From: Azonexus sp.
GTDB lineage: Bacteria > Pseudomonadota > Gammaproteobacteria > Burkholderiales > Rhodocyclaceae
Assembly (NCBI GenBank): GCA_030691385.1
Contig: JAUYEI010000066.1
Span: 1-64,000 of the forward strand
DNA: 64,000 nucleotides
Direction of reading: 5' to 3'
The position numbers and the translations under genes were made by a program. Below, piece after piece: positions 9,456 to 22,036 of the stretch. Numbering within the stretch: the stretch's first letter is position 1; each line of letters opens with the position of its first letter. The notes under the pieces were generated by a model that was not told where the DNA came from, made no database searches, and saw only the letters and a program-made list of their open reading frames with translations.

Positions 9456-10393
9456 CAGTTTCCTTTGGCCATGGTTTTCTTTTTCTTGCCACCGAGTCCG
9501 GGCTTGTCGCTGCTGCCGGGTCGGCCGGCCGATTCCGGCGGGGCTGGGGGCAAGGGCTGGCGCGGGTCGAGGACCATGACCTCGCCGAAGTTTTCGACAC
9601 CGGCGATCGGCACACAGAAGATGCGGGCGAATGAATAGGCGCTGTCGCGTTCGATATTGACGATCCTGGCAACCGGGAAGCCGGGCAGATAGATGCCGTC
9701 CAGCCCTGAGGTGACGAGGACATCACCGATCTGGATGTCGGCATTCGCCGGCATGTAGCGCAGTTCGAGCTGGCCGTTGCCGAGACCGAAAACGACCGAG
9801 CGCTGGCCGCTGCGCACGATCTGTACCGGGACCACCTGATCCTTGTCGGTAATCAGCGTGATTTCGGCCGAGAACGGAAAAACGCGGGTGACCTGACCGA
9901 CGACGCCAGTCTCGTCGATGGCCGGCTGCCCAGCCACGATGCCGGCCTGCTGGCCCTTGTCGACAATGATCTTGCGCGAGAAGGGATCGCGCGCCGTGTA
10001 CAGGATCTGGGTGACCTGGCCGTTGGCTTTCTCACGCTCCTTGACCGACAGCAGTTTGCGCAGTCGTTCATTTTCGGCTTCGAGCTGAGCCAGTCGCTGC
10101 AGGTTGGGGGCGGTGGTCAGCTGGGCGTGCTTGAGCTCGTTGTTTTCGTGTTGCAGGCCGCGCATGCCCTGCAGATAACTGGCGGCATAGTCGACCAGGC
10201 TACCTGGCGTCTGGGCGACGCGCTGTACCGGGTCGACGACCAGCGCGATGCTCTGGCGCAGCAGGTCGAGGCTCTTGAAACGCAGGTCGACGACAAAGAT
10301 CGCCAGCGAAACGGCGATATAGAAAGTCAGAAGGGCCAGCGGCGCTGGCCCTTGCTTGAAGAACGGTGGAGGAGCGTGGTCGATGCCGGCCAT
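9455..10393 (-). CDS. mreC: Rod shape-determining protein MreC
   Basis: Coiled coil then VIVDKGQQAGIVAGQPAIDETGVVGQV. Confidence 0.93.
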   Translation of the reverse strand: MAGIDHAPPPFFKQGPAPLALLTFYIAVSLAIFVVDLRFKSLDLLRQSIALVVDPVQRVAQTPGSLVDYAASYLQGMRGLQHENNELKHAQLTTAPNLQRLAQLEAENERLRKLLSVKEREKANGQVTQILYTARDPFSRKIIVDKGQQAGIVAGQPAIDETGVVGQVTRVFPFSAEITLITDKDQVVPVQIVRSGQRSVVFGLGNGQLELRYMPANADIQIGDVLVTSGLDGIYLPGFPVARIVNIERDSAYSFARIFCVPIAGVENFGEVMVLDPRQPLPPAPPESAGRPGSSDKPGLGGKKKKTMAKGN

Positions 10394-10423
10394 CGCTTAA
10401 ACCTGTCGTGCTGCGGTCAATGG

Positions 10424-11503
<1,080 letters not shown>

Positions 11504-11568
11504 TTATGATACCTTATAACGCTTCCCATTTTAAGACTTTGTGCACTGCAAAAAAGTCTTTGGACCCC

Positions 11569-11856
11569 ATGTCGCTCACATTAGAACAGGTTAAACGCAT
11601 CGCTCATCTCGCCCGGATCGAGATCAGCGATGCCGAAGCGCTGACCACCCAGGGTCACCTCAATGGCATCTTCCAGCTGATCGAGGAAATGCAGGCGGTC
11701 GATACCCGTGGCGTCGAACCGATGGCCCATGCTCAGGATGTCAGCCAGCGCCTGCGCGAGGATGCCGTCACCGAAGGTGACCGTCGCGCCGCCTACCAGG
11801 CTGTCGCCCCGGATACCGAAGCCGGCCTCTATCTCGTGCCGAAGGTGATCGAATGA
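11569..11856 (+). CDS. gatC: Asp/Glu-tRNA amidotransferase subunit C
   Basis: [21 protein letters not shown]. Confidence 0.95.
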   Translation: MSLTLEQVKRIAHLARIEISDAEALTTQGHLNGIFQLIEEMQAVDTRGVEPMAHAQDVSQRLREDAVTEGDRRAAYQAVAPDTEAGLYLVPKVIE

Positions 11857-13307
11857 TCAACAAGAGCCTGAAGCAGTTGTCGCAGGCCTTGGCCGCAAAA
11901 CAGATTTCGAGCGTCGAACTGTCGACGCTCTTTCTGGATCGCATCGAGCGCCTGAATCCGACGCTCAACGCCTTTGTCACGGTCGACCGGAAAAAAAGCC
12001 TGAAAATGGCATTGGCTGCCGATGCCCGTATTGCCGCGGGCACGGCCGGCCCGCTGACCGGCATCCCGATCGCCCAGAAGGACATCTTCTGCGCCGAAGG
12101 CTGGACGACAACCTGCGGCTCGAAAATGCTGGCTAATTTCGTCTCGCCCTATGACGCGACGGTCATTCACAAAATGCACGCCGAAGCCGGTCTGGTGTCG
12201 CTGGGCAAGACGAACATGGACGAATTCGCCATGGGTTCGTCGAATGAAACCTCGTTTTTCGGCCCGGTGCGCAATCCGTGGGATACCAGCCGCGTTCCCG
12301 GCGGCTCCTCCGGGGGCTCGGCGGCTGCGGTTGCTGCCCGTCTGGCGCCGGCGGCGACAGGCACCGATACCGGCGGCTCGATCCGCCAGCCGGCCGCACT
12401 GTGCAATCTGACCGGCCTGAAACCGACTTACGGCGTCGTTTCGCGTTACGGCATGATCGCCTTCGCCTCGTCGCTCGATCAGGGCGGCCCGATGGCAGCC
12501 AGTGCCGAAGATTGCGCGTTGTTGCTCAATACCATGGTCGGCTTCGACGAGCGCGATTCAACCTCGCTGGATCGTCCGGTCGAGGACTACACCCGCGATC
12601 TGGAAAAACCGCTCAACGGTTTGCGCATCGGCCTGCCCAAGGAATTCTTCGGCGAAGGCTGCGATGCCGAAGTGATGACTGCCGTGCGTGCCGCGATCGC
12701 TGAATACGAAAAGCTCGGCGCGACGACGGTCGAAGTCTCGCTGCCCAATTCGCATTTGTCGGTCCCGGCCTATTACGTCATCGCGCCGGCCGAGGCCAGT
12801 TCCAATCTGTCGCGCTTCGATGGCGCGCGTTACGGCTATCGCGCCCCCGAGTACGATAATCTCGAGCAGATGTACGAAAAGACGCGGGCGCAGGGATTTG
12901 GTGCCGAGGTCAAACGGCGCATCATGATCGGCGCCTATGTGTTGTCGCACGGTTATTACGATGCTTATTACCTGCAGGCGCAGCGCATCCGTCGCCTGAT
13001 CGCCAACGATTTCGTCGAGGCCTTCAAGTCCTGTGACGTGATCATGGGGCCGACCTCGCCGTCGACCGCCTTCAAGCTCGGTGAAAAAGCGGCCGATCCG
13101 GTCCAGATGTACCTCTCGGACATCTACACGATTGCCGTGAATCTGGCCGGGCTGCCCGGCATGTCGATTCCCTGCGGATTCGCCGGCGGCTTGCCGGTTG
13201 GCCTCCAGTTGATCGGCAATTATTTTGCCGAAGGGCAATTGCTCAACGTGGCGCACCGTTATCAGCAGGCGACCGACTGGCATCAGCGCCGGGCGGCCAT
13301 CGAATAG
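11853..13307 (+). CDS. gatA: Asp/Glu-tRNA amidotransferase subunit A
   Basis: Amidase signature [35 protein letters not shown]. Confidence 0.97.
   Translation: MINKSLKQLSQALAAKQISSVELSTLFLDRIERLNPTLNAFVTVDRKKSLKMALAADARIAAGTAGPLTGIPIAQKDIFCAEGWTTTCGSKMLANFVSPYDATVIHKMHAEAGLVSLGKTNMDEFAMGSSNETSFFGPVRNPWDTSRVPGGSSGGSAAAVAARLAPAATGTDTGGSIRQPAALCNLTGLKPTYGVVSRYGMIAFASSLDQGGPMAASAEDCALLLNTMVGFDERDSTSLDRPVEDYTRDLEKPLNGLRIGLPKEFFGEGCDAEVMTAVRAAIAEYEKLGATTVEVSLPNSHLSVPAYYVIAPAEASSNLSRFDGARYGYRAPEYDNLEQMYEKTRAQGFGAEVKRRIMIGAYVLSHGYYDAYYLQAQRIRRLIANDFVEAFKSCDVIMGPTSPSTAFKLGEKAADPVQMYLSDIYTIAVNLAGLPGMSIPCGFAGGLPVGLQLIGNYFAEGQLLNVAHRYQQATDWHQRRAAIE
11977..12010 (+). repeat. CACGGTCAACCGG dispersed motif (in gatA)
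   Basis: tcacggtcgaccggaaaaaaagcctgaaaatggc. Confidence 0.65.
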
Positions 13308-13309
13308 GC

Positions 13310-13843
13310 ATGTGGCGGCGTCTGCTGCTGGTTGTCGTTCTGGCAGCGGCCGGTTGTGCCGAGGTCGAAAAGCAGCCGGAAATCCTTGCTGGCGACGAGC
13401 CGGTGGCCGAGAAGCAGGTGACTGAAAGCAAGGAGCCGAAGTTCAAGAACTCGACGCTCAAGTATCTGGCCAATCGCAACCTCAAGCCGCAGCCGACGCG
13501 GCCGCTCAATGTCCGCTCGCGCTGTACGCATCGCGATGCCATCGGGACGCAGACGCGGCTCGACCTGCTGGTCAAGGAGGCCCAGGTCAAGACCTTCGTC
13601 GCCCAGGTCAGCATGAAGGGGCACGGCACCTGCCGCTTTGATCTAAACGAGTTCGAGCAGGTCGAAAAAATGCCGCAGGCCTTGCTGCGCCACAAGAAAC
13701 AGTCGGATTGCCTGGTTCGCATGTGGGAGCAGGGTCCGAAAGTAACGATTGCATTCAACAGTTGCCCCAGGTCCTGCGACGGGCAGGCCTTCGAGTATCT
13801 CTGGCCGATCATGGTCGAGGCGAAGAGCGGGCAGTGTTTCTGA
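13310..13843 (+). CDS. Hypothetical lipoprotein encoded between gatA and gatB
   Basis: [20 protein letters not shown] signal peptide with lipobox; 177 aa. Confidence 0.75.
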   Translation: MWRRLLLVVVLAAAGCAEVEKQPEILAGDEPVAEKQVTESKEPKFKNSTLKYLANRNLKPQPTRPLNVRSRCTHRDAIGTQTRLDLLVKEAQVKTFVAQVSMKGHGTCRFDLNEFEQVEKMPQALLRHKKQSDCLVRMWEQGPKVTIAFNSCPRSCDGQAFEYLWPIMVEAKSGQCF

Positions 13844-13856
13844 AACGGATGAAGCG

Positions 13857-15311
13857 ATGAATCAGTGGGAAGTAGTGATCGGTATCGAAACGCACGCGCA
13901 ACTGGCGACGGTTTCGAAGATTTTCTCGGGCGCCTCGACGGCCTTTGGCGCCGAGCCGAATACGCAGGCGTGCGCGGTCGACTTGGCCTTGCCGGGCGTC
14001 TTGCCGGTTCTCAACAAGAAGGCGGTTGAGTGCGCCATTCGCTTCGGCCTGGCCATCGGCGCCGAAGTCGCCCAGAAATCGGTTTTCGCCCGCAAAAATT
14101 ACTTCTATCCCGATCTGCCCAAGGGCTACCAGATCAGCCAGATGGACCTGCCCGTCGTCGTCGGCGGCAACATCACGCTGCAGGTCGGCCAGGGTGACAA
14201 GGCTTACGAGAAGGTTGTTCGCCTGACGCGCGCCCATCTCGAAGAAGATGCCGGCAAGTCACTGCACGAAGACTTCCAGGGCAAGTCGGGCATTGACCTC
14301 AACCGCGCCGGCACGCCCCTGCTCGAAATCGTTTCCGAGCCGGACATGCGTTCGTCAGACGAAGCGGTCGCCTACGCCAAGTCGCTGCATGCGCTGGTGC
14401 AGTGGATCGGCATCTGCGACGGCAACATGCAGGAAGGCTCCTTCCGCTGCGACGCCAACGTTTCGGTGCGGCCGAAGGGTCAGGCCGAATTCGGTACCCG
14501 GCGCGAGATCAAAAACCTCAACTCCTTCCGTTTCCTCAAGGAAGCCATCGACTTCGAAGTCCAGTGGCAGATCAACGAAATCGAGGAAGGCCGCAGGATT
14601 CAGCAGGCCACCGTGCTGTTCGACCCGGATAGCGGCGAAACACGCATGATGCGTAGCAAGGAAGACGCGCACGATTACCGTTATTTTCCCGATCCTGACT
14701 TGCTGCCGCTGGTTATTTCGAGCGAATGGATCGCCCGCGTCCAGGGCGAGCTGCCGGAATTGCCGGTTCAGATGCGCGAGCGTTTCGTCAGCGAATTCGG
14801 GCTGTCCAATTACGACGCGACGACGCTGACTGCCAATTCCGAAATTGCCGCTTTTTTCCAGTTGACCGTGGGAATCGCTGGAAAGCAGAACGCCAAGCCC
14901 TGTGCCAACTGGGTCATGGTCGATCTCGCTGCCCGCCTTAACAGGGATGGCAAGGAAATCGCCGAATCGCCGGTGTCGGCTGCCCAACTGGCCGGTCTGA
15001 TCCTGCGCATCGCTGACAACACCATTTCGAACAACATCGCCAAGAAGGTGTTCGAAGCCTTGTGGAATGATGAGGGAGCAACGGCCGACGAAGTCATCGA
15101 CAAGCAGGGTTTGAAGCAGATCACCGACAGCGGTGCCATCGAGGCGCTGGTCGATGAGGTGCTGGCGGCCAATCCCGCCAACGTTGCCGAGTTCAAATCC
15201 GGCAAGGAAAAGGCCTTCAACGCCTTGGTCGGTCAGGTCATGAAGGCGGCCAAAGGCAAGGCCAATCCACAGCAGGTCAATGACCTGCTCAAGCAGAAAC
15301 TGGCGGGTTGA
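13857..15311 (+). CDS. gatB: Asp/Glu-tRNA amidotransferase subunit B
   Basis: [28 protein letters not shown]-terminal YqeY-like tail. Confidence 0.97.
   Translation: MNQWEVVIGIETHAQLATVSKIFSGASTAFGAEPNTQACAVDLALPGVLPVLNKKAVECAIRFGLAIGAEVAQKSVFARKNYFYPDLPKGYQISQMDLPVVVGGNITLQVGQGDKAYEKVVRLTRAHLEEDAGKSLHEDFQGKSGIDLNRAGTPLLEIVSEPDMRSSDEAVAYAKSLHALVQWIGICDGNMQEGSFRCDANVSVRPKGQAEFGTRREIKNLNSFRFLKEAIDFEVQWQINEIEEGRRIQQATVLFDPDSGETRMMRSKEDAHDYRYFPDPDLLPLVISSEWIARVQGELPELPVQMRERFVSEFGLSNYDATTLTANSEIAAFFQLTVGIAGKQNAKPCANWVMVDLAARLNRDGKEIAESPVSAAQLAGLILRIADNTISNNIAKKVFEALWNDEGATADEVIDKQGLKQITDSGAIEALVDEVLAANPANVAEFKSGKEKAFNALVGQVMKAAKGKANPQQVNDLLKQKLAG
14839..14876 (-). repeat. CACGGTCAACCGG dispersed motif (in gatB)
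   Basis: ccgaaattgccgcttttttccagttgaccgtgggaatc. Confidence 0.75.
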
Positions 15312-15947
15312 TCAGCGGATTGGCGCGGGCGTGGCCGGTAGCGGCCGGCGCGTCAATTCGAAATAGCGCTTGCGGTCCGCGTCATACTTGGCCTTGATTG
15401 AGTCGAAATCGCGCTTCTTGATATCAAGCAACTCCTGCTGGAGCTTGATCTCGTGATCGATGGCGCGCAAGTCTCGCTCAAGGTCTGGCGGCAAGGATTT
15501 CTTCTTGTAGAACTCGGCCTCGTCCTCGAATTTCTTGCGCTTGGTGCGTGCCTGGTCGATGCGTGCAATCGTTGCCAGAATGGCCAGGTTCACATCAGCC
15601 TCGGCCTTGCGCTGGGCAAGGTCGATGTCTTCAGGCATGGCATAAGTGTCGAGCAGGGCCTGGTCACGCCGGCGCTGCTCGCGGCTGGCATCTTCAAGCT
15701 GCTTGCGCCGCTTGTTTTCAAGAGCCTGCTCGGCTTTTTGCTCCGGCGTCAGTGCCGCGCCAACTTCCTTGACAATGTTGCCGCCACTGTCCAGTACGCG
15801 ATAGGCGCGTCCCCGGCACTGTTCGGGCAATACGTCGCCGCACACCCGGCGGCCGTTGCTCGGGTCGTTGCAGCAGTAAAACTCGCCCGCCGCCTGCGCC
15901 GAGCCAAGCGACATCAAGAACAGAGGGGCGAGGAGCAGCTTACGCAT
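15312..15947 (-). CDS. Secreted hypothetical protein (DUF4124-like N-terminus, coiled coil)
   Basis: Signal peptide [24 protein letters not shown]...GRRVCGD. Confidence 0.65.
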   Translation of the reverse strand: MRKLLLAPLFLMSLGSAQAAGEFYCCNDPSNGRRVCGDVLPEQCRGRAYRVLDSGGNIVKEVGAALTPEQKAEQALENKRRKQLEDASREQRRRDQALLDTYAMPEDIDLAQRKAEADVNLAILATIARIDQARTKRKKFEDEAEFYKKKSLPPDLERDLRAIDHEIKLQQELLDIKKRDFDSIKAKYDADRKRYFELTRRPLPATPAPIR

Positions 15948-16581
15948 GTATGCCGTACTGCTCCCGATAGCGGGTAACGGCATCGCGGTGGACAGCAAAT
16001 TCCGGATGGTGGGCGAGGAAAGACATCAAGTCGCTGAGCCCGGCCACGGCGATGACCGGAATGTCATAGTCGCGCTGGACTTCCTGAACCGCCGACAGTT
16101 CGCCCTGGCCGCGTTCCTGACGGTCCAGCGCAATCAGCACACCGGCCGGGGTGGCGCCGGCGGCGCGGATCAGTTCGACCGATTCGCGCACCGAGGTGCC
16201 GGCCGAAATCACGTCATCGACAATCAGTACGCGGCCGCTCAGCGGCGCTCCGACAATGTTGCCGCCTTCGCCGTGATCCTTGGCTTCCTTGCGGTTGTAG
16301 GCAAAAGGGAAATTCTTGCCGCGCTGGGCCAGGGCAACGGTGATCGCTGTGACCAGCGGAATGCCCTTGTAGGCCGGGCCGAACAGCATGTCGAACTGGA
16401 CGCCGCCGGCTTCAGCCGCTTTCGCGTAGAATTCGGCGAGACGGCCGAGCGAATTGCCGTCGTTGAACAAGCCGGCATTGAAGAAATAGGGCGAGAGCCT
16501 TCCCGCCTTGGTTTTGAATTCGCCAAAGCGCAGTACCTGGCAGCTCAGCGCGAAATCGATGAAATCCTGACGAAAATCCAT
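15940..16581 (-). CDS. pyrE: Orotate phosphoribosyltransferase
   Basis: [37 protein letters not shown] motif. Confidence 0.95.
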   Translation of the reverse strand: MDFRQDFIDFALSCQVLRFGEFKTKAGRLSPYFFNAGLFNDGNSLGRLAEFYAKAAEAGGVQFDMLFGPAYKGIPLVTAITVALAQRGKNFPFAYNRKEAKDHGEGGNIVGAPLSGRVLIVDDVISAGTSVRESVELIRAAGATPAGVLIALDRQERGQGELSAVQEVQRDYDIPVIAVAGLSDLMSFLAHHPEFAVHRDAVTRYREQYGIHA

Positions 16582-16628
16582 ATTGTTCCATTCTATTCGA
16601 CCGGGAAAACCGGGCCGATCATTGCACA

Positions 16629-17408
16629 ATGTTACGCATCATCTCCCTGAATCTCAATGGCATCCGCTCTGCCTGGAGCAAAAATGTCCTGCCCTGGGCC
16701 GTCTCGCAGAATGCTGACATTTTTTGTCTGCAGGAACTGAAAGCGCAATTACCGGACTTGACACCGGAAATGATGGTGCCGGACGGCATGCATGCCTTCT
16801 ATCACTGTGCCGAAAAGAAAGGTTACAGCGGCGTCGGTATCTGGAGCAAACAGCCACCGGACCGCGTGGTCGAGGGCTTCGATGGTGGCGAGTTCGACGC
16901 CGAAGGGCGATATATCCGGGCCGATTTCGACAATCTGTCGGTTATCTCGCTCTACCTGCCGTCGGGCTCGTCGTCGCCAGAGCGGCAGGAAGCCAAGTTC
17001 CGCTTTCTCGACATATTTTTCCCGGAAATGCTCGCGCTGCGCGCCGAAGGTCGGGAAATCGTCCTGTGCGGTGACTGGAACATCGCACATCAGGCCATCG
17101 ATCTGAAAAACTGGAAGTCGAACCAGAAAAACTCGGGCTTTCTGCCCGAAGAGCGCGCCTGGCTCAGCCGGGTCTTTGACGAGCAGGGCTGGGTCGACGT
17201 CTATCGGCGTCTCTACCCGGACGCGGGTGAAACTGCCTACACTTGGTGGAGTAATCGCGGCCAGGCCTGGGCCAAGAATGTCGGTTGGCGGATCGACTAC
17301 CAGATCGCCACGCCGGGTATTGCCGCGTCTGCTGAAAAGGCTGAAGTCTACAAGGCCGAGCGATTTTCCGATCATGCGCCGCTGATCATTGACTACAACT
17401 ACAAATAA
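16629..17408 (+). CDS. xthA: Exodeoxyribonuclease III
   Basis: [46 protein letters not shown]. Confidence 0.95.
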   Translation: MLRIISLNLNGIRSAWSKNVLPWAVSQNADIFCLQELKAQLPDLTPEMMVPDGMHAFYHCAEKKGYSGVGIWSKQPPDRVVEGFDGGEFDAEGRYIRADFDNLSVISLYLPSGSSSPERQEAKFRFLDIFFPEMLALRAEGREIVLCGDWNIAHQAIDLKNWKSNQKNSGFLPEERAWLSRVFDEQGWVDVYRRLYPDAGETAYTWWSNRGQAWAKNVGWRIDYQIATPGIAASAEKAEVYKAERFSDHAPLIIDYNYK

Positions 17409-17484
17409 GCATTCAATCTGAATTGATTTCGCTGCACAGTAGGGATAATCTGTACTTCTGCTTAACTCACCAACGAGGTTGAAA

Positions 17485-17799
17485 ATGTCCGAAGAAATGA
17501 CTGTTGCCAACAAGGAAAAACTGGTCACCGATCTGAAGGTAGTGATCTCCGATACCGAAGAATTGCTGCGTGCCACCGCCGGTGCCGCTGGCGAAAAGGT
17601 GAGTGAACTTCGTGAACGTCTGGGCGTTCGCCTGCGTGACACCAAGGAGCGCGTTCTCGATCTCGAAGCCGCTTTGGTCGACAAGACCAAGGCTGCCGCG
17701 CGTGCTACCGATGATTTCGTGCACGAAGAGCCCTGGAAAGCCGTCGGTGTTGCCGCGGCGCTGGGTCTTGCGCTTGGCGTGCTGATCGGTCGTCGCTAA
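17485..17799 (+). CDS. DUF883/ElaB-YqjD family protein
   Basis: C-terminal HEEPWKAVGVAAALGLALGVLIGRR. Confidence 0.85.
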   Translation: MSEEMTVANKEKLVTDLKVVISDTEELLRATAGAAGEKVSELRERLGVRLRDTKERVLDLEAALVDKTKAAARATDDFVHEEPWKAVGVAAALGLALGVLIGRR

Positions 17800-17803
17800 G
17801 CGA

Positions 17804-18211
17804 ATGGCCGAACAGGCAGGCGGTGAAGCGGGCCGCGAAGGCCTCTTCGCCGCACTGAAAAACAGCGCCGCGACACTGATCGCGATCGGTAAGACGCGTG
17901 CCGAACTCCTGGTTACCGAGCTTGAGGAAGAGAAACTTCGCCTCATGTCGCTCTGGTCGAAGGCGATCGGCGCGGCGTTCATGCTTGCTGTGGGCGTTGT
18001 CCTGGCCATATTTTGCCTGGCGCTGGCTTTCTGGGAGCACCGGGTTATTGTTTTCGGCATCTTTGCGGTGCTGTTCATCGGTGGTGCCCTGTTCCTGATC
18101 GCTTCGCTGAAGCGGCAGACGGCGCAACCGAGCAAGATGTTCCGGGCGAGTTTGTCGGAGCTGGAAGCTGACATGGCCCTTTTGCGTCGCCATCGCAAGA
18201 AGTCGGAATGA
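17804..18211 (+). CDS. YqjE-like (phage holin family) membrane protein
   Basis: Two TM helices; follows DUF883 gene. Confidence 0.75.
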   Translation: MAEQAGGEAGREGLFAALKNSAATLIAIGKTRAELLVTELEEEKLRLMSLWSKAIGAAFMLAVGVVLAIFCLALAFWEHRVIVFGIFAVLFIGGALFLIASLKRQTAQPSKMFRASLSELEADMALLRRHRKKSE

Positions 18212-18501
18212 ACCCGAAATTACTGGAACTAGCCACTCGACACGGCGCACTTAAGGCGCGTATTGACGAACAGCGCCGTACTTTGGCGAGCCATTCGGTT
18301 CCGCTTGAAGCGGCGCTGGCGCGGGGTGATACCGTTCTCAAGGGCGTTGACTGGCTCAAGCATCATCCGGCAGCGGTCGGCGTCGCCGTGTTTGTCGCCG
18401 TTGTGGCTCGCCCGCGGCGGGCTTGGCGTTGGACTCGGCGCGGGCTTTTCCTTTGGCGAGGCTGGCAGGCCATCCGCAGCTCGCTGGTTGGTGCACGTTG
18501 A
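18208..18501 (+). CDS. YqjK-like small protein
   Basis: 4-bp overlap with upstream gene; single hydrophobic segment. Confidence 0.6.
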   Translation: MNPKLLELATRHGALKARIDEQRRTLASHSVPLEAALARGDTVLKGVDWLKHHPAAVGVAVFVAVVARPRRAWRWTRRGLFLWRGWQAIRSSLVGAR

Positions 18502-18812
18502 TCGTGGGTGAGTCAGGGGCCGAAGAGGCCGCACTGCCGAGCTGGTGGCAGCAGATGGTTTCCTCGCAACGGCGGCAGGCGCGCCGGGTTCTGGCCGAGC
18601 TGATGGCGACGCGCGGCATCATGCCGCTGTTGATGAAGGTTCGTAACGGTGGTCACTGGACGCCGGATGAAAAATTGGAACTGGTCCGGCATTTGCGCCG
18701 CATGGTTCGTTTGTCGCCCTATCTGATAGCCTTGGTCCTGCCCGGTTCCATACTGTTTCTGCCCATTTATGCCTGGTGGCTGGACAGGCGCCGAGTCAGG
18801 CGGGGCGACTAG
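18423..18812 (+). CDS. Hypothetical protein with LETM1-like C-terminal segment (start uncertain)
   Basis: LVRHLRRMVRLSPYLIALVLPGSILFLPIYAWWLDRRR. Confidence 0.5.
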   Translation: MALDSARAFPLARLAGHPQLAGWCTLIVGESGAEEAALPSWWQQMVSSQRRQARRVLAELMATRGIMPLLMKVRNGGHWTPDEKLELVRHLRRMVRLSPYLIALVLPGSILFLPIYAWWLDRRRVRRGD

Positions 18813-20064
18813 TATTTGCTGTGGTTTCGTGCCATGGCGCGACTTTCAGCAATAGCACCATTCCCGGCACAGCCAGCGCCACACACAGCCAGTAAAAGTT
18901 GCTCCAGCCCAGGGTTTCGACCAGCCATCCAGCCGAAGCATTGATAAAGGTACGCGGCACGGCGGCCAAGCTCGTGAAAAGAGCCATCTGGGTGGCCGTA
19001 TAGGCCGGGTGCGTCGAGCGTGCGATGTAGGCGACGAAGGCTGCTGTCCCCAAGCCGACCCCCAGCGCTTCGAGGCTGATGACGAAGGCCAGCGCGATGC
19101 GCTCTTCTGCTCCGATGCTGGCATAGTGCCCTTGCGAGGCCAGCCAGACGAAACCAAAAATGGATACTAGCTGTACTACGCCGAAGAGCCAGAGGGCACG
19201 GTTGATACCCAGGCGGATCATCCACAAACCGCCGAGCAGGGCTCCAATGACAGCCGGCCATAGCCCGGCGTGCTTGGCGATAAGGCCGATATCGGTCTTG
19301 GTAAAGCCCATGTCGAGATAAAACGGGGTGGCTAGTGCCGTGCACAGACTATCACCCAGTTTGTAGAGGAAGATGAAGCCGAGGACCATCACGGCCCCGC
19401 GCCAGCCTTGCCGGCCAATAAATTCGTGAAATGGTTCGGTAACCGCCTGGCGCAGGGTTTTGGGAGCCCCCTTGACGAGTGGTTCGCTGACCAGCCAGGC
19501 CATCACCATGCCGGGGATCATGAAGGCGCCGGTGATCCAGAAGACTTCGTTCCACGGGAGGCGATCAGCCAGGATCAGCGATAGCGAACCTGGAATGAGG
19601 CCGGCAATGCGATAGGCGTTGACGTGGACGGCATTACCCAGGCCCAGTTCGTTGTCGTCCAGAATTTCGCGTCGGAAGGCGTCGACTGCAATATCCTGCG
19701 TGCCCGACAGGAATGCCAGCAGTGCAGCGAGCCACAGGATGGGCCAGATGCTCTCTTTCGGATCCAGTCCGCCGAGTGAGCCGATGACGAATAACAGGCC
19801 GATCTGGGTCAGCAGCATCCAGCCCCGGCGTCGGCCGAATCCGGGAACGCTGAAGCGGTCGAGGAGCGGTGACCATAGAAATTTCCAGGTGTAGGGAAAC
19901 TGGATCAGGGCGAAGAAGCCGATGGTCTTGAGGTCCACACCTTCGCTGCGCAGCCAGGCGGGCAGCAGGTTGAGCAGCAGGTAAAGCGGCAGGCCCGAAC
20001 TGAAGCCGGTAAAGATGCAGATCAGCATCTTCCTGCTGAGCAGGGCAGCAAGCCAGACCGGCAT
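18796..20064 (-). CDS. ampG: AmpG-like MFS permease
   Basis: IFTGFSSGLPLYLLLNLLPAWLRSEGVDLKTIGFFAL. Confidence 0.85.
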   Translation of the reverse strand: MPVWLAALLSRKMLICIFTGFSSGLPLYLLLNLLPAWLRSEGVDLKTIGFFALIQFPYTWKFLWSPLLDRFSVPGFGRRRGWMLLTQIGLLFVIGSLGGLDPKESIWPILWLAALLAFLSGTQDIAVDAFRREILDDNELGLGNAVHVNAYRIAGLIPGSLSLILADRLPWNEVFWITGAFMIPGMVMAWLVSEPLVKGAPKTLRQAVTEPFHEFIGRQGWRGAVMVLGFIFLYKLGDSLCTALATPFYLDMGFTKTDIGLIAKHAGLWPAVIGALLGGLWMIRLGINRALWLFGVVQLVSIFGFVWLASQGHYASIGAEERIALAFVISLEALGVGLGTAAFVAYIARSTHPAYTATQMALFTSLAAVPRTFINASAGWLVETLGWSNFYWLCVALAVPGMVLLLKVAPWHETTANTSRPA

Positions 20065-20663
20065 CAGCGGTTCTGCGTCAGGCGATAGACCGCCAGGCTG
20101 CCGAGAAAGTTGACCTCGCTGGTGACGGGATTGCCTTCTTCATCAAGAACACTGCGCTCGCGGATGATCAGCCCCATTTTGTCGCACAGTGCCTCGAAGT
20201 CGAGCAGGGTGAAGAAGCGCACATTGGGTGAGTCATACCACTGAAAGGGCAGGTCCTCCGAAACCGGCATGCGCCCATCAAGTACCGAACGCAGGTTTTT
20301 CCAGTAGGCGAAGTTGGGGAAGGAGACCACGGCCTCGCGCCCGACGCGCAGCATTTCGCGCAGGATTCCCTCGGTGTGACGCACGGTTTGCAGCGTGCGG
20401 GACAGCACGACATGGTCGAAAGCCTGATCGGCGAACTCGTCGAGGCCTCGCTCCAGGTTGCCCTGGATCACGTTGATGCCATTCCTGATGGCGGCGAGCA
20501 CATTGGCGTCGTCAATCTCGACGCCGACACCCTGCACCCCGCGCTGACCGATCAGATGCTTGAGCAGCGTACCGTCGCCACAGCCAAGATCGAGCACGCG
20601 ATGGCCCGGTTCGATCCAGCCGGCAATCAGTTCGAAATCAGGGCGCCCCAGTGTATGCGTCAT
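20064..20663 (-). CDS. metW: Methionine biosynthesis protein MetW
   Basis: SAM methyltransferase fold [12 protein letters not shown], adjacent to metX. Confidence 0.93.
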   Translation of the reverse strand: MTHTLGRPDFELIAGWIEPGHRVLDLGCGDGTLLKHLIGQRGVQGVGVEIDDANVLAAIRNGINVIQGNLERGLDEFADQAFDHVVLSRTLQTVRHTEGILREMLRVGREAVVSFPNFAYWKNLRSVLDGRMPVSEDLPFQWYDSPNVRFFTLLDFEALCDKMGLIIRERSVLDEEGNPVTSEVNFLGSLAVYRLTQNR

Positions 20664-21784
20664 GGCTTGATATTCCGCAGATAGGCATCGACTACGCCGT
20701 GATAGTGGGGGTCTTCCATCAGGAAGGAGTCGTGACCGAAATTGAGGTTGATTTCGGCGTAGGAAACATTGCGTCCATTGGCCAGCAAGGCTGAAACGAT
20801 TTCCTTCGAGCGCGCTGGCGTGAAGCGCCAGTCAGTCGTAAATGAGGCAATCAGGAAGTTCGCCTTGCTGCGCGCCATGGTGGTGTTCAGGTTGTCGTTG
20901 TCCTCGCGCGACGGGTCGAAATAGTCGAGCGCCTTGGTCATCAGCAGGTAGGTATTGGCGTCGAAATAACCAGCAAATTTGTCACCCTGGTAGCGCAGGT
21001 AGGATTCGACTTCGAATTCGACATCAAAACCGAATGAAAACGCACTATTGCGTAGTTCGCGGCCGAATTTTTCACCCATCTGATCATCCGACAGATAGGT
21101 GATGTGACCGAGCATCCGGGCCAGGCGCAGTCCGCGTACCGGACGGGTGTTGTGTTCGTAATAGTTGCCGCCGTGGAAATCCGGGTCGGTCAGGATGGCC
21201 TGGCGGGCAACGTCGTTGAAGGCGATATTTTGCGCCGACAGCTTGGGCGCAGCCGCAATGACAATCGCATTACGTACGCGCTCCGGGTAGGTGATGCTCC
21301 AGCGCAGCGCCTGCATGCCGCCCAGACTGCCGCCCATGACGGCCGCCCAGCTATCAATGCCGAGCATGTCGGTCAGTCTGGCTTGAGCGTGCACCCAGTC
21401 ATTGACCGCAACGATGGGAAATTCGGCGCCCCAGGGCTTGCCGGTAGCCGGGTTGATCGAGGATGGCCCGGTAGAGCCGTGGCAACCGCCCAGATTGTTC
21501 AGGCCGACGATGAAGAATCTGTCCGTATCCAGCGGCCGGCCCGGGCCGATGATGTTGTCCCACCAGCCGATATTTTCCGGTTGGTCGGCGTAATGACCGG
21601 CGACATGATGATGCCCGGAAAGGGCATGGCAAACCAGGATGGCGTTGGATTTCGCCGCATTGAGTGTGCCATACGTCTCGTAAACCAGATCGTAGGCGGG
21701 CAGAATCCCGCCGCTGCGCAAATGCAATGGCTGATCGAAGTGGGCGCGCTGCGATTCGACGGCACCGACGGATTGTCCTGGCAT
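20660..21784 (-). CDS. metX: Homoserine O-acyltransferase MetX
   Basis: [43 protein letters not shown]. Confidence 0.96.
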   Translation of the reverse strand: MPGQSVGAVESQRAHFDQPLHLRSGGILPAYDLVYETYGTLNAAKSNAILVCHALSGHHHVAGHYADQPENIGWWDNIIGPGRPLDTDRFFIVGLNNLGGCHGSTGPSSINPATGKPWGAEFPIVAVNDWVHAQARLTDMLGIDSWAAVMGGSLGGMQALRWSITYPERVRNAIVIAAAPKLSAQNIAFNDVARQAILTDPDFHGGNYYEHNTRPVRGLRLARMLGHITYLSDDQMGEKFGRELRNSAFSFGFDVEFEVESYLRYQGDKFAGYFDANTYLLMTKALDYFDPSREDNDNLNTTMARSKANFLIASFTTDWRFTPARSKEIVSALLANGRNVSYAEINLNFGHDSFLMEDPHYHGVVDAYLRNIKP

Positions 21785-21795
21785 GCTGTTCCTGA

Positions 21796-21846
21796 AAACA
21801 AAAACCCAGTTGGCCTTAAACGTGAACTCGTCGGGCGAACTGGGTG
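21796..21846 (-). terminator. Intrinsic terminator in metX leader (putative riboswitch expression platform)
   Basis: On minus strand ACCCAGTT...AACTGGGTTTTTGTTTT, directly after the SAM-II-like aptamer. Confidence 0.75.
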
Positions 21847-21848
21847 GT

Positions 21849-21906
21849 TCCCGTTTTAGCTGAATTTATTTGGCGCCCGCAATCAGAGCTCAAATCGGCG
21901 CGGCTG
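21849..21906 (-). ncRNA. SAM-II-like riboswitch aptamer in metX leader
   Basis: Minus strand GCGCCGATTTGAGCTCTGATTGCGGGCGCCAAATAAATTCAGCTAAAACGGG; compare SAM-II pattern GCGCG.UGAUUU...AUUGC..GCGC...AUAAAU..AGCUAAAA.GGG. Confidence 0.82.
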
Positions 21907-22036
21907 GAGGGTTTCCAGCGTCTGCAAACAATACCGAGCAGGCCGCTAAAAGTCAATGTAACGATCTCCTTATGCAATAGGTGGTACGGTGCTCAACATT
22001 TGCTAAAATCCCCAGAAAACAAATTTCCAGAAAGCT

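Noticed and set aside
16597-16624. attcgaccgggaaaaccgggccgatcattg between pyrE and xthA
   Set aside because: Weak similarity to the dispersed motif; could be chance in a short divergent promoter region.
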